A stretch of DNA of 51,435 nt from an uncultured Planctomycetaceae bacterium (GTDB taxonomy: Bacteria; Planctomycetota; Planctomycetia; Pirellulales; Pirellulaceae). A program made the translations under genes and the position numbers. Within the stretch, counting starts at the first letter, position 1. The number at the start of each line of letters is the position of its first letter. Below the pieces are notes generated by a model. The model was not told the origin of the DNA. It worked only from the letters and a program-made list of their open reading frames with translations, and searched no databases. This document shows positions 27,220 through 36,970 of this stretch, piece by piece. The stretch spans positions 1 through 51,435 of the forward strand of contig CAIPEB010000318.1 in assembly GCA_903863885.1 (NCBI GenBank), read 5' to 3'.

Positions 27220-29448
27220 TCAGTCTGCGGCCTGAATCGCGGCCATCACTTTCTCGCACAAGATGGCGGACGCGATCATGGACAGCTTCTTGCGCGCGGT
27301 CGGCTGCCCGTAGTAGCAGACAACCGGCAGCATCCATTCAAGCAGCGCGATGTAGTACGGAATGGGATTCGGGTCTCCGTTCACGAATTTCATCGCATAC
27401 TGCCTCAACTTATGCGTCATCGCCAGGCTTCGGCGCATTGCCGGATTATCGAACTCCATCGCGAGAGGGACCTGCCCGAGCGGCCCTCCGCCGTAGAGGC
27501 GGTCCAGCAAACGCAGCATCTCAAGAAACTCTTCCGCCGTGTCCAGCGGCGTGAATTCGATGATGAAGATTGCTTCGAGCCTCGCGAAATCAGAAATCGC
27601 CGAGCGCGGACGCGTTTCGGAAAAGTCGATCAGGTACACATTCATCTCTTCATCGAGAAGGATGTTCTGCATGTTCAGATCGCCGTGGCAGATGGCGGCG
27701 CGATAGTCCATCGCCGTCTCGTATCGCCTGGGATATTCGTGCTTCAGGACCCGGTACGGGTTGAGGTGTTTCTGCCCTGTTTCTTCGACCGAGATGTGCG
27801 AATCATCCGACGAAATACCAAAGCACTTTTCCGCTTCGGCAAAGACGTGCGGGAAAAAAGTGCGTGTGGGGTCATGGTCGATAAACGGGTGGAGTGTCCG
27901 GCTCACGGATTGGCCGTACCAGGGATTGAGGATCTGCAGGAAGATCTTGTCGAACAGCGGTTCCAGCTTTTCGACGGGCCACGTTTCGAAATAATGCCGG
28001 AGCCATTTCAGGCGACTCTGTTCTCCTCCGATGCCCACGAAGTTGTACCGGATCGCTCCGACGTCGCCGAAGTACTCGGTGCCAAGCACCATGGCGCTGT
28101 TGTTGAAAATGTAGGGCATCGCGAATTGCCTGCACCGCTCCGATTCGCGGGCGATCAGCGCGTGCGAGCCGATCTTCAGCACGGTCGGATGCAGTTTCCG
28201 TCCCTCGCGGTCGTATGAAGCGACCTGGTAGGTGTGCGCCGTGTAGCCGCCTTGAAGTGTCTTGATTTCGAGCCGCCGCGCATCGCCATAGAGTCGCCTC
28301 GCGAGAAATGCCTTGTGCGGCGATGCCGACAGGTCCTCGTCGGATTCGACCTGGATGCGTCCCGACGCTGCGTCCTTGGTTTCGTCGGCCAGGAAAAGCC
28401 AAACGGCTGCTCCGGCCAGTTTCGTCTCGGCAGCGCACGCCGCAACGTTGCAGATGTTCTCGAGGGAAAGAGCCTGCCCGAGAAACTGCGCGAGTCGCGT
28501 CGAAGCCCCGATTTCAGGCAGCGTTTCCAGATCGAACGTGATTCCCGGGTGGCTCTGGGAAAAGGCGAGTTCTCGGTCTTCCGCCGCCAGGGGCTCTTCC
28601 GGCGGGCGCTGTTTCGATACATCGTTGATCAGGACGACCGAAAGCGACGGCGATTTCGGGCCGGCGGCGACGATGATGGCCCCCGTGATCTTGGGATTCG
28701 CGCCCACTTGGGTCGGGAGATTAGAGAGAATCTCGACCACCTCGGACAGTCCCATTTCTTCATGCGTTTCCAGACGCGCCATTGCATCCGGGCGAAAGCC
28801 GAACGTCAGAGCGCGGGATATGTACATGCCGGCTTGCTTCGGCTCGTGGGTTATCCGGAAGTCCGCGGGCAGGCTTGGATCGAAGAACGCAACGCCGGCG
28901 CAATTGCCTGTTGTGGCGAACAGTCCCTGCGGTGCCGTGGCGTAATCCATAGCATCGGCCGGGGCGCCAATACCGATCGAGTAACCCAGTTCGTCATAGC
29001 CGGCGATCCCGTCGCCGGGCCACAGCAGCGCGGGTTCGCGTTGATTCTCGAGCCATTGAAACTGTATCCCGCATTTGCCGACGGTCAGATTCCGGGCGGA
29101 GCAGGGGGACTGTTCGAGTCTCAGGATCTCGGCGTGAGCCTGCTCGTTGCTTTCGACGATCCGAAAAACGTTCTGCAGGCCGGCCATTTCCAGAATCTGC
29201 ATTACTTCGACCGGCATTCGGGTCAAGAACAGCTTGCCCCCCCTGGAACTCAATTTCTTCATGGCCACCATCAGGGACCGGATTCCGCCGCTGGACATGT
29301 AGCGGCATTGGCCGAAGTCTATGACGAGGTGGCGGTGGCTTTCCAGCAGCGGAGCGACGGCCTGATCGAACTCCGCACTGCGGATCGCGTCGAATCGGCC
29401 CTCGATGGTGATGCGCGCGGCGGGGGGAGTTTGGTCGATGGAAATCAT
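27220..29448 (-). CDS. STAS domain - unknown domain - phosphotransferase-like fusion
   Basis: About 742 residues. Residues 1-105 are a STAS (anti-sigma-antagonist-like) domain with ITIEGRFDAIRSAEFDQAV and the loop DFGQCRYMSSGGIRSLM, where Ser residues occupy the usual phosphorylation site. Residues 110-350 are unrecognised. The C-terminal part, after about residue 380, resembles aminoglycoside-phosphotransferase-type kinases: LQGGYTAHTYQVASYDREG, then CHGDLNMQNILLD (His588, Asp590, Asn595) and YLIDFSETRPRSAISDFARLE for the metal-binding Asp. This combination suggests a partner-switching regulator with its own kinase. ATG 29448 has AAGAG at good spacing; ATG 29454 is two codons longer. Confidence 0.78.
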   Translation of the reverse strand: MISIDQTPPAARITIEGRFDAIRSAEFDQAVAPLLESHRHLVIDFGQCRYMSSGGIRSLMVAMKKLSSRGGKLFLTRMPVEVMQILEMAGLQNVFRIVESNEQAHAEILRLEQSPCSARNLTVGKCGIQFQWLENQREPALLWPGDGIAGYDELGYSIGIGAPADAMDYATAPQGLFATTGNCAGVAFFDPSLPADFRITHEPKQAGMYISRALTFGFRPDAMARLETHEEMGLSEVVEILSNLPTQVGANPKITGAIIVAAGPKSPSLSVVLINDVSKQRPPEEPLAAEDRELAFSQSHPGITFDLETLPEIGASTRLAQFLGQALSLENICNVAACAAETKLAGAAVWLFLADETKDAASGRIQVESDEDLSASPHKAFLARRLYGDARRLEIKTLQGGYTAHTYQVASYDREGRKLHPTVLKIGSHALIARESERCRQFAMPYIFNNSAMVLGTEYFGDVGAIRYNFVGIGGEQSRLKWLRHYFETWPVEKLEPLFDKIFLQILNPWYGQSVSRTLHPFIDHDPTRTFFPHVFAEAEKCFGISSDDSHISVEETGQKHLNPYRVLKHEYPRRYETAMDYRAAICHGDLNMQNILLDEEMNVYLIDFSETRPRSAISDFARLEAIFIIEFTPLDTAEEFLEMLRLLDRLYGGGPLGQVPLAMEFDNPAMRRSLAMTHKLRQYAMKFVNGDPNPIPYYIALLEWMLPVVCYYGQPTARKKLSMIASAILCEKVMAAIQAAD

Positions 29449-29466
29449 AATCATCTCTTGATCGTT

Positions 29467-29619
29467 TCACCGAATTCCCGGCGCGTGCGAAGGCGTGTCC
29501 TTGATGAAGACCCACGCACTTTTTCCGTCGCCGCTCGAGAGCATCGTAATATCGACGTCCACGTACCTGCCCGGAAGGACAAAACGAAAAGGAAATGTCA
29601 CGCACAGGTTGTTTGACAT
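29467..29619 (-). CDS. Small hypothetical protein upstream of STAS fusion (50 aa)
   Basis: A short frame from ATG 29619 encodes about 50 residues: MSNNLCVTFPFRFVLPGRYVDVDIT, then MLSSGDGKSAWVFIKD. It ends 18 bases before the chosen STAS start, so the two are probably co-transcribed. An AGGG element lies just upstream. The fold looks beta-rich, and the GKSAWVFIKD end suggests a small folded domain. It could be a chance frame, because no family is recognised. Confidence 0.45.
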   Translation of the reverse strand: MSNNLCVTFPFRFVLPGRYVDVDITMLSSGDGKSAWVFIKDTPSHAPGIR

Positions 29620-29994
29620 GACGCCCTGCTGGAAGCGACCCGCGAATGCCTGCATGTTGGTGCACGGTGCCACTCAACGCATGGCATGGCGGCACAACTG
29701 TCTCGGCTGGTCAAGTCCGGTGGCTGTCGGCAAACCGAGGAGGTCAAGCGTGCTGAGAGTGTCGCATCCGCCATGCACAGGTTAAGGCAGCGGCTCGCTG
29801 TGATCGGCATTCTACTGAAACGGACTCGCGAAGACATAGGCTGGGGGGCTTGTGCGGATGTGCAGTAGTAAGAAATAGCTGATACCATTGTCGACGGAGT
29901 GCTCCGGAGACCCATTGATCTTCGGCGTTGCAGCAACAGGCAAGCCTCGGCGTCATGCCGGCGGAGATGCCCCGATGGTTTCCTTGAGGCAAGA
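29620..29994. other. Divergent intergenic region STAS operon / GH20-like gene
   Basis: 375 bases between divergent genes, expected to hold both promoters. The frames that cross it are not convincing. No RNA gene or strong palindrome is seen. Confidence 0.45.
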
Positions 29995-31581
29995 ATGAAT
30001 CATCCCATCGCCATTCCCGTGTCTCGTCGAGACCTTCTGAAGAATTCGGTTGCGGTCATATCGGCGGCGGCGTGCAGTCGCGCGGCGCGTGGCGTCGCGG
30101 GAGCTGAGCCAGGAGTGTTGCCCCGCAGCATTCACCCGTATCCGAACAAGGTTGTGTGGGGTGAGGGGACGTTCCGCATCAGCAGACGAGTGACGCTCGC
30201 AGTGGGCCAGGATTTCGATCCGGGCGTCGTCGAGCTGATGTCGGACACCTGGAGACGGTTTACGCTTGGCGAAGCAGAACTGACCGTGGTGCGTGACGCA
30301 TCATTGAAGAATGGGGAATTCGCACTGGCGGGGGCTCGGCCGCCGCAACGCGAGCCAAAGGCCGCCTACGCATTGTCGGCAGCTGCGTCGGGAATCGCGG
30401 CGAGTTCCCTCGATGCGGTCGGCTCCCGTCACGCATGGTTCACGCTGTTACAGTTGCTCGAGGCCGACGATGCACCGGACAGCGGCCTCACGTTCGCCGT
30501 GCAACACGCGGAGATTCAGGACTGGCCTGCCTTGAAGTTCCGCGGGCTGCACCTTTGCGTATTCCGCGAAACGCCCGCGCTTATGATCGAGAAGGCGATC
30601 CGGCTCGCGGCCTTCCTCAAATTCACGCACGTGGTGATCGAATTCTGGGGAATGCTGAAGCTCGAGTCGATGAAGGAATTGTCCTGGCCGGATGCCTTGC
30701 CGAAGTCGGATGCCGCCAGGCTTGTGGAAATCGCTCGCGGCATGGGGCTGGAAGTCATACCGATGTTCAACCTGTGGGGCCATGCGTCGGCCTGCCGCAT
30801 CAAGCACGGCCGACATGTCGTATTGGACCAGAACCCTCGATTGGCGCCGCTGTTCGAGCCGGATGGTTGGACGTGGTGTCTTACGAATCCCCGCACGCAG
30901 GATCTACTGCGGCATGTGTGCGATGAATTAATCGATTTCGCAGGGCCGGGGCAGTACTTTCACATGGGCTGTGACGAGGCATATTCACACGCAACCTGCG
31001 ATCGGTGCCGGCGCGCAGACCGAGTGCAGCTGTTCGTTGACCACGTGAACGAACTCGCCTCGTACGTCGCGAAGCGAGGGAGGCGCGCGATCATGTGGGG
31101 CGATGCCTTGCTCGAGCGCGCGAAATGGCCGTCCGGGTTCTCTGCCAACGGCACGCCGGCGTTGCCAACGCACTTGGCGATCGACCGCATCTCGCGCCGA
31201 ATCGTAATCGCGGACTGGCACTACGACGTGAAAGGTGATGTGCCGACGCTCGCCCATTTCCGCGAGCAAGGTTTTGAAACGATCGCCTGTCCCTGGAACT
31301 CCGGGGAGAACATCCGCGCAATGGCCAAGGCCGCGGCGGCCAGCGGCAGTGCCGGTCTGCTCATGACGACCTGGCATCATCTGGCTCAGAGCATCCCGCT
31401 GCTGCATTTTACGGCCGCCTGCGTCTGGTCGGAGAATGGCAGTGCACTTGGCCTGAGGCAAGCGGAGGGTTCGCTCGCTCGCGCAGCCACGGCAACCCTG
31501 TTAAGAAAACTCGCGCCCGCCGATGGACACTTTGATCGTGCCGGCTGGAACCCGTTCGAATTGCCGGCGGAAGTGGATTGA
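29995..31581 (+). CDS. Glycoside hydrolase family 20-like (hexosaminidase-type), Tat-exported
   Basis: About 528 residues. The N-terminus has a twin-arginine-like signal (SRRDLLKNSVAVISAAACSRAARG). A GH20b-like region follows (IHPYPNKVVWGEGTFRIS), then a TIM-barrel part with LKFRGLHLCVF, VIPMFNLWGHAS and the signature FHMGCDEAYSH, in which Asp327-Glu328 correspond to the catalytic DE pair of GH20. The FxxHxGxDE spacing supports GH20, but overall conservation looks low, so substrate is uncertain (N-acetylhexosaminides are the family norm). GAGG lies five bases before the ATG. Confidence 0.78.
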   Translation: MNHPIAIPVSRRDLLKNSVAVISAAACSRAARGVAGAEPGVLPRSIHPYPNKVVWGEGTFRISRRVTLAVGQDFDPGVVELMSDTWRRFTLGEAELTVVRDASLKNGEFALAGARPPQREPKAAYALSAAASGIAASSLDAVGSRHAWFTLLQLLEADDAPDSGLTFAVQHAEIQDWPALKFRGLHLCVFRETPALMIEKAIRLAAFLKFTHVVIEFWGMLKLESMKELSWPDALPKSDAARLVEIARGMGLEVIPMFNLWGHASACRIKHGRHVVLDQNPRLAPLFEPDGWTWCLTNPRTQDLLRHVCDELIDFAGPGQYFHMGCDEAYSHATCDRCRRADRVQLFVDHVNELASYVAKRGRRAIMWGDALLERAKWPSGFSANGTPALPTHLAIDRISRRIVIADWHYDVKGDVPTLAHFREQGFETIACPWNSGENIRAMAKAAAASGSAGLLMTTWHHLAQSIPLLHFTAACVWSENGSALGLRQAEGSLARAATATLLRKLAPADGHFDRAGWNPFELPAEVD

Positions 31582-31690
31582 AGAACATCTCGGCGGCCGT
31601 TTCCGGTCACGTCCGGCAGGCGTCCCTTCATCGCGACGAAGTGCGATGCCGGCGAGGATGGACGCTGCATTACGCGAGGAGCGGTCCATG

Positions 31691-32956
31691 TCAGCGCAGT
31701 CCCGCGACGTTGTCGGGTCGAGTGCAGTCGCTGCCCAGGTCGAGCCATTTGCGGCCGATACGGTGAATCTCATCCCAGTTGTCGGCCGAGCCGAGCAGCA
31801 CATGAAGCACGCGGCGTTCGGTCCACCGGTTGAATTCCATGTCTTCGCAGAGCGCGGAGTAGTCGGCCCAGAAGTTCCGAATCCGTTTACCCTCAGGCAC
31901 GAAGAACTGGCCCGCGGACCCGAAACTGTAGGCGTACTGCGAACCGGGCTTCCAGTAGGATGTCTGGGAATTGAGCCAGCCGATAGGCCAATGGTCCCAG
32001 AGTCCGGTGCCCCACCCGGCGCCGCCTTCCGCGCCCGGCGTCGAGTGGTCCATCAACTGGCTCTTGCCGGCCGGAAAACCACTGGCAGGTCCAAGTGCGG
32101 CGAAAAGCAGTTTCTCGCGAAACGGCAGCACCAAGGCATAGCCCTGCGATGCCGAGATGGCTGCCAACTCGGCATCGTTGCCGCCGCGCCGGACTTTGCC
32201 CTGGTCGTTCCAGAAAATGTCGTAGCGGCGATCGCTGTACAGGTCCATCACCGTGAGAGTCCGGAAATCGCCGTGCTCTGCGTCCTGCGAAAACAGGTCG
32301 CTGATGCCTGACCCCGCCGGGGCCACGCCGAAAAGCTCAACCGGCTGGGTGCTGTAGCCTGCTACCTTCGTCGGCATGAGGCTCTCGTAATACGCGCGGC
32401 GCAACACGAGCCCGTTGGGGTAGGCGAAATAGTCTTCTGTTCCGCGCAGGCGAGGCTCGGTGTCATCCTGCATGTTGACGCACAGGTAGGTCCAGCGGAC
32501 CCAGACTCGCTGCGGTCCGCCCTCGATTACGTCCACGAAACTATTGCGCTCCTTGCGACCCAGATTGTTGAACAGTTCGGCGTCGCCGAGATTGCCCTCG
32601 AAGAACTGGTTGCACATCGCCGCACCGCTGGGCAATTCCAGAAGCGGGCAATAGCTCGCCTCATGGCTGAAGACGAACCGGTGCGAGTGAGCCTTCCAGT
32701 GGACGATGACGGCCTTCTTCGGGTTCATGTCGGCATGCGGCGGACTCGGAGTCAAGTCACCCGTGTAGCGGCCCGGCGAGTAGTCGCATACCTTGACCGC
32801 CGAGACTCCCGTCGTCGTCTGACCGGCCAACTCGGCCATCGTAATCGGCCGCGGCTTTTCGAATTCGGGGAGCGGGCCATCCTGGCAAACGGCCTGCTCC
32901 GAGTAAATCGCTGCGGCCATGAAAATGCAAAGCAGTACTGAATCAGCTCTGTTCAT
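31691..32956 (-). CDS. Secreted hypothetical protein (421 aa)
   Basis: A 421-residue protein with a signal peptide (SVLLCIFMAAAIYSEQAVCQ). Conserved-looking segments include VIVHWKAHSHRFVFSHEASYCPLLELPSG, RVWVRWTYLCVNMQDDTEPRLRGTEDYFAYPNGLVLRR and HWPIGWLNSQTSYW. These look like a beta-sandwich or carbohydrate-type fold, but I do not recognise the family. It is the last gene of a possible leftward run starting with the mannosidase and PAP2 genes, which hints at a glycan or envelope role by association only. Confidence 0.7.
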   Translation of the reverse strand: MNRADSVLLCIFMAAAIYSEQAVCQDGPLPEFEKPRPITMAELAGQTTTGVSAVKVCDYSPGRYTGDLTPSPPHADMNPKKAVIVHWKAHSHRFVFSHEASYCPLLELPSGAAMCNQFFEGNLGDAELFNNLGRKERNSFVDVIEGGPQRVWVRWTYLCVNMQDDTEPRLRGTEDYFAYPNGLVLRRAYYESLMPTKVAGYSTQPVELFGVAPAGSGISDLFSQDAEHGDFRTLTVMDLYSDRRYDIFWNDQGKVRRGGNDAELAAISASQGYALVLPFREKLLFAALGPASGFPAGKSQLMDHSTPGAEGGAGWGTGLWDHWPIGWLNSQTSYWKPGSQYAYSFGSAGQFFVPEGKRIRNFWADYSALCEDMEFNRWTERRVLHVLLGSADNWDEIHRIGRKWLDLGSDCTRPDNVAGLR

Positions 32957-33044
32957 TTTGGCGTGCCTGTGTCATTGCTGCGGACGGGGGGAATGCGTTC
33001 CGCGGTTGTTCCGACACCTTGTTTCTCGGAAGTTTGTCGGCCGC

Positions 33045-34133
33045 TCAACCGGCCGCATCGATGACTCGATGGGGAAGGCAAGTCCTTGACCAATCGGAAT
33101 CCGTCCTCGTGCGAAATAGCGGTCTTGTGATTCCGTATATCGCGATCGCCAGAATCGCGGCGAAATACCCGTCGATGGCATAGTGCCAGCCGAGGAAGAC
33201 GCTGCCGGCCTGCACTATTAGCGAGTACACGACAAGCGTCAGAAACGCCGGCCGGGAGTGCCAGAGTGAAATCGTGTATAGCACGACGATCCCCACGTGC
33301 AGACTCGGGAACGCTGCGATTCCCTCGTAGTTGACGACTTTGTACTGCGCGGGGTCCGACAGCAATTCCTGATAGTGGATCCAAAGTTCCTGCTGCAGGC
33401 GATGAGCGGTCGGCGTGTCCAGCCCCGCGTATTGCGTCGGGTGGACGTATGCCGGCCCGAGGCTCGGCAGGCAGATCGCCAGGCTTCCTCCGATCATCCA
33501 AAGCAGGATGAAGCACGTGAAGAAATGCCGACGTGTCTCGGGAGACGGATGAATCAGGAAATAAACCAGCACCACGGGCGTCAGGAGGTACCAGACTGCA
33601 TAGGACCAGTCGATGGTCCGGGCAAGCCAAGCGATGTCTCCCGCCGCAAGGCAGAGTTCGGACGGCGAATAGCCAAGGTGGACAATACGGTCGATTCGCT
33701 CGAGTTGACGGTCCCAGATCGCCGGGTTGAGCAAGGGTATTTCTTGTTTGAAGTGGCAGTAGATTGTCATGCAGATCTTGCAGGCGAGCAGTGAACGAAT
33801 CACTTCGTGGATTCTGACAGGGTTCAGGAAGACGGCTGCAAAGGCGTTATGCAACTGCCGCAGGTTTTCAGAAAACGACCTTCTTTTCAGCAGCAATCCG
33901 TCGGCATACAGCAAGGTCGCCACACACAGAAAGCCGAAGCCGAAATAGGGGAGTTCATAACGAAAATCCAACAACACGTGCCAGTTGATCCGGGAGGCTC
34001 CGGCGCCGATGAGCAGCCCAGCGACGCCATAAAGCAGAAGCGGATAATCGAAAGGGAACACCCAACGAAAAGCATCGCCACAGTTGGTGGAAGCGCAGGC
34101 ATCCGTCGATGGGAGTTCTTGGTCGCGGTGCAT
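33045..34133 (-). CDS. PAP2-superfamily membrane phosphatase/transferase (inositolphosphotransferase-like)
   Basis: A 362-residue membrane protein with about six to eight hydrophobic segments. The PAP2 signature is split as usual: FPSLHVG with His279 and GWHYAIDGYFAA with His317 and Asp321. The long N-terminus, the large spacing and the HYAIDG form resemble the PAP2_3 group that includes inositol phosphorylceramide synthase. Such enzymes act on lipid phosphates at the outer face. It lies between the mannosidase and the unknown secreted protein on the same strand. A plain lipid phosphatase is the alternative. Confidence 0.8.
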   Translation of the reverse strand: MHRDQELPSTDACASTNCGDAFRWVFPFDYPLLLYGVAGLLIGAGASRINWHVLLDFRYELPYFGFGFLCVATLLYADGLLLKRRSFSENLRQLHNAFAAVFLNPVRIHEVIRSLLACKICMTIYCHFKQEIPLLNPAIWDRQLERIDRIVHLGYSPSELCLAAGDIAWLARTIDWSYAVWYLLTPVVLVYFLIHPSPETRRHFFTCFILLWMIGGSLAICLPSLGPAYVHPTQYAGLDTPTAHRLQQELWIHYQELLSDPAQYKVVNYEGIAAFPSLHVGIVVLYTISLWHSRPAFLTLVVYSLIVQAGSVFLGWHYAIDGYFAAILAIAIYGITRPLFRTRTDSDWSRTCLPHRVIDAAG

Positions 34134-34221
34134 GTGTCGAGTTGATTCGAGCGTTGCGTGCTTGGCTTCTCATCGACTTGCGAGCGGCGTTCAATCGCTG
34201 CAAGGGCAGCGCCGATTGAAC

Positions 34222-36846
34222 CTAAGGTGACGCTCGACGTTCCATCCGCAGTTTGACGGTCTTGATTTCAAAGGACTTCATGTCGAGTTGCAGAGAATTG
34301 TCGGTGACCGCGAGCGGAGTCCCCGGGTCCTCCATGAGGTTGACTTCTTCGGCAGCGCTGACATTGGCCGACATGCGAATCGTGGCGCGAGTGGGCGTGC
34401 CGGTGGTCTCGTAGATTCGCAGTACGGAAGCGTTATCGGGGCCCGCCTTCAGCGTGGTCATGACAACATTCGGCGCGGAAATCTGCAGCAATCCCCAGCG
34501 ATTGGGCAGCACACCCGGATGGACGGCGACGGTGTGAGCCAGCAACGGATGGTTGAATTCGAGACCGTCGCGATAGACGCCGGATTGTTTCCAATCGCCC
34601 GTGTGCGGCACCAGCGCGTAATCGAAGGAGAGCTCCTTGCCCAGTTCGTACGCCGAGTCCGACGACATGCCCGGTTCGTATCCGCCCCCGTATCCGTAGG
34701 CCTGAATTCGCGTGCTTCGTGCCAGCGAAAGCAGCATGACTCCGTCCGCGACGTTGTTGCCCGGAAGGCCACGGTTGAGCACGGCGAGTCCTCGCTCCGC
34801 ATTGCCGTAATCGACCCACGTCTGAGCGGGAAGTTCGATTCCGGCCGGTCGCTGGACGACGCCGAACGGGATCTCGTGGTGCGCTGCTCCGTCGCGGATC
34901 GTCGTGGGGAACAGCACGCGATAGCGGACGGATTTTTCATTGTTGAGTATACGCGTGTGGATATCGATCCTGCGCATTCCCGCATAGAGCCGGACAGTGG
35001 TCGAGAAAGTGTTCTGGCCGCCGAACGGATGCGCGACGGTGAACTCCGAAAAGACCTCACCGCGACGCACGACGCCGCGCGGGCCGATCTGATCGCTGCT
35101 GAACACCGCCTTTCCCGGCTGGGGTGCCGAGTGGGGCGTCTTGTTTGTGACGAAACCGGCTTCCAGGTTGTGATACAGCTCCCACACGTCGCCGCGATCC
35201 TCTTCGCGGGCCACCACGTTGCCAGGGTGGTCGAGGACGTTCCATTGCGCGGCTTTCACGGTCAGGTTCGTCATGGCTCCGGAGACCGGATCCATCTCGA
35301 CGCGATAGAGTTCGTTTTCCAGGACCGGTTCGTCCTTCTGGACGGCGTTGTGCGCGGCGGGAGTTCGGAGGGGCAGGATGCGGTAGATCGAGTAGCCCAT
35401 CGCCGGGATATCGCGAGCCGAGAAGGCTACATCGGCCTGCAGCAGATCGCCGCCGCCCGAGCGCACTTCCGAAACGATCTGGACCGGGGTCGGCTGGTTG
35501 TCCGGGCCGACAACGCCCAGGTCGGTAACGCCGCCGTCGGACAAGCCGACTCGTACGACTGCCACGTCGGATCGAGGCCAACTGAGCATGTTCCAGACAA
35601 CCACCGGGATGCCTGCGCCCTGCGTGTCGATGGCGGATGCGGCAGTGCGAAGGCGGGTCTGCAGTTCGTCGCTTCCGAGACGCTGCGAAAAATCGTAGCC
35701 GCGGAGCGTGTCCTCATACACGGCGTCGGTCATCACGCCGGACATCAGGTCGTGCGCGTGGTTGAAGAGCGTTGGCTCCCAGGCCCGCCAGACGATGTCG
35801 TCGTCCGCCGGTTTACCGAGCCAACGCAGCAGAACTCCGGCCTTTTCGGCGGAAGTCAGCAGTCGCTCAACTTCGCGAGTTCGCTGTTTGAGTTCGATCC
35901 GGGTGCTGTACGTGCCCTGAAAGATCGGATTGAAGTCGCCTCGGACAACCGGGCGATCGGGGCGTCGGGCCACGAGCGCCTCGAAATCCGCCGGCACGCC
36001 GATGCGCAATTCGAAAGGAGTTCCGGGTTGCTTGTTGAACTGCTCGACGAGTACCGGCACGTGCGGTTCGGGCTCGCAGACGTCCGCGCCGGCCAGACCG
36101 ACTCGCCCAAGGCCTTTCGAATACGGAGCGAGCGAGGCGAATCGCTGCTTGAAGAAATCCGAGAACGCGGGCAGTTGCGCGGGCGAGCCGTAGGTGACCG
36201 CGTAGCTCTGCGGCAGCCAGAACGTCGGAATCTGCGTTCCGTCGATCCCCTCCCAGATAAACTCGGACGGAGTGTTCGGATCCGGCACGCCTCGCTGCGT
36301 CCAGAAGGACTTGTATCCCCCCAGCTTCATCAATTGGGGCATCTGCGGATGGTGGCCGAACGTGTCGAGCTGCCAGCCCGCCGTCACATCCACGCCCAGC
36401 TTCCGTCGATAGTAGCCTTTGCCATACAGGACCTGACGGACGAACGATTCGCCGCTCGGCATGTTCACATCGGGCATCACGTCGGTTCCGCCGACAATGG
36501 CAAGGCGTCCCTCTTTGACGAACTGGAGGAACGCGGGTTCCTCTTCGGGATGACGTTCGAGAAATGGCTGGACGTAGCACGCTTGATCGAGCACAAAGCG
36601 GTAATTCGGGTGAGACTTCAGCAGCGCCATGGCGCGCAGGATATTGGACAGGCCCATGTCGAGATACGCTTCGCGCGTCTTGAAAACCGCACCTTCCCAG
36701 TGCGTGTGGGGAATGAAGTAGAAGATCTCTTTGGCCGCATCTGCCGCCGGCTCGGCGCTGATTGCATTGGGGCAATACAGGACTGCGGACAGGGCGAATA
36801 AGAAAAGAGCTCGGCGCGATATCCAGCGAACCAAGATGGCCGTCAT
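34222..36846 (-). CDS. GH38-like alpha-mannosidase, exported
   Basis: An 874-residue exported enzyme with a signal peptide (ALFLFALSAVLYCPNAISA). The GH38 metal-site motif is PHTHWEG (His47, His49, with Glu51 in the position that is Asp in classical enzymes). The nucleophile and ligand Asp161 is in GWQLDTFGHHPQM. Also seen are GTDVMPDVNMPSGESFVRQ and the C-terminal beta domains. Length is normal. Asp to Glu at a zinc ligand is a feature of this sequence; whether it changes activity is unknown. AAAGGAG lies about eight bases before the ATG. Confidence 0.87.
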   Translation of the reverse strand: MTAILVRWISRRALFLFALSAVLYCPNAISAEPAADAAKEIFYFIPHTHWEGAVFKTREAYLDMGLSNILRAMALLKSHPNYRFVLDQACYVQPFLERHPEEEPAFLQFVKEGRLAIVGGTDVMPDVNMPSGESFVRQVLYGKGYYRRKLGVDVTAGWQLDTFGHHPQMPQLMKLGGYKSFWTQRGVPDPNTPSEFIWEGIDGTQIPTFWLPQSYAVTYGSPAQLPAFSDFFKQRFASLAPYSKGLGRVGLAGADVCEPEPHVPVLVEQFNKQPGTPFELRIGVPADFEALVARRPDRPVVRGDFNPIFQGTYSTRIELKQRTREVERLLTSAEKAGVLLRWLGKPADDDIVWRAWEPTLFNHAHDLMSGVMTDAVYEDTLRGYDFSQRLGSDELQTRLRTAASAIDTQGAGIPVVVWNMLSWPRSDVAVVRVGLSDGGVTDLGVVGPDNQPTPVQIVSEVRSGGGDLLQADVAFSARDIPAMGYSIYRILPLRTPAAHNAVQKDEPVLENELYRVEMDPVSGAMTNLTVKAAQWNVLDHPGNVVAREEDRGDVWELYHNLEAGFVTNKTPHSAPQPGKAVFSSDQIGPRGVVRRGEVFSEFTVAHPFGGQNTFSTTVRLYAGMRRIDIHTRILNNEKSVRYRVLFPTTIRDGAAHHEIPFGVVQRPAGIELPAQTWVDYGNAERGLAVLNRGLPGNNVADGVMLLSLARSTRIQAYGYGGGYEPGMSSDSAYELGKELSFDYALVPHTGDWKQSGVYRDGLEFNHPLLAHTVAVHPGVLPNRWGLLQISAPNVVMTTLKAGPDNASVLRIYETTGTPTRATIRMSANVSAAEEVNLMEDPGTPLAVTDNSLQLDMKSFEIKTVKLRMERRASP

Positions 36847-36970
36847 GGGGCATTCTCCTTTCTCGAAGCTGCATCGGGTATTCGTCCCGCGAGCCGCAGA
36901 GCACGTTGATGCGTTTGCGTTCGCCGGGCAAATCAGTGTAGCAGTCGGGAATGGAGAATGTTACAGAGAA

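Noticed and set aside
34288-36801. An 837-codon open frame antisense to the GH38 gene
   Set aside because: The minus strand encodes clear GH38 motifs and a signal peptide; the plus frame has none and is a mirror of it.
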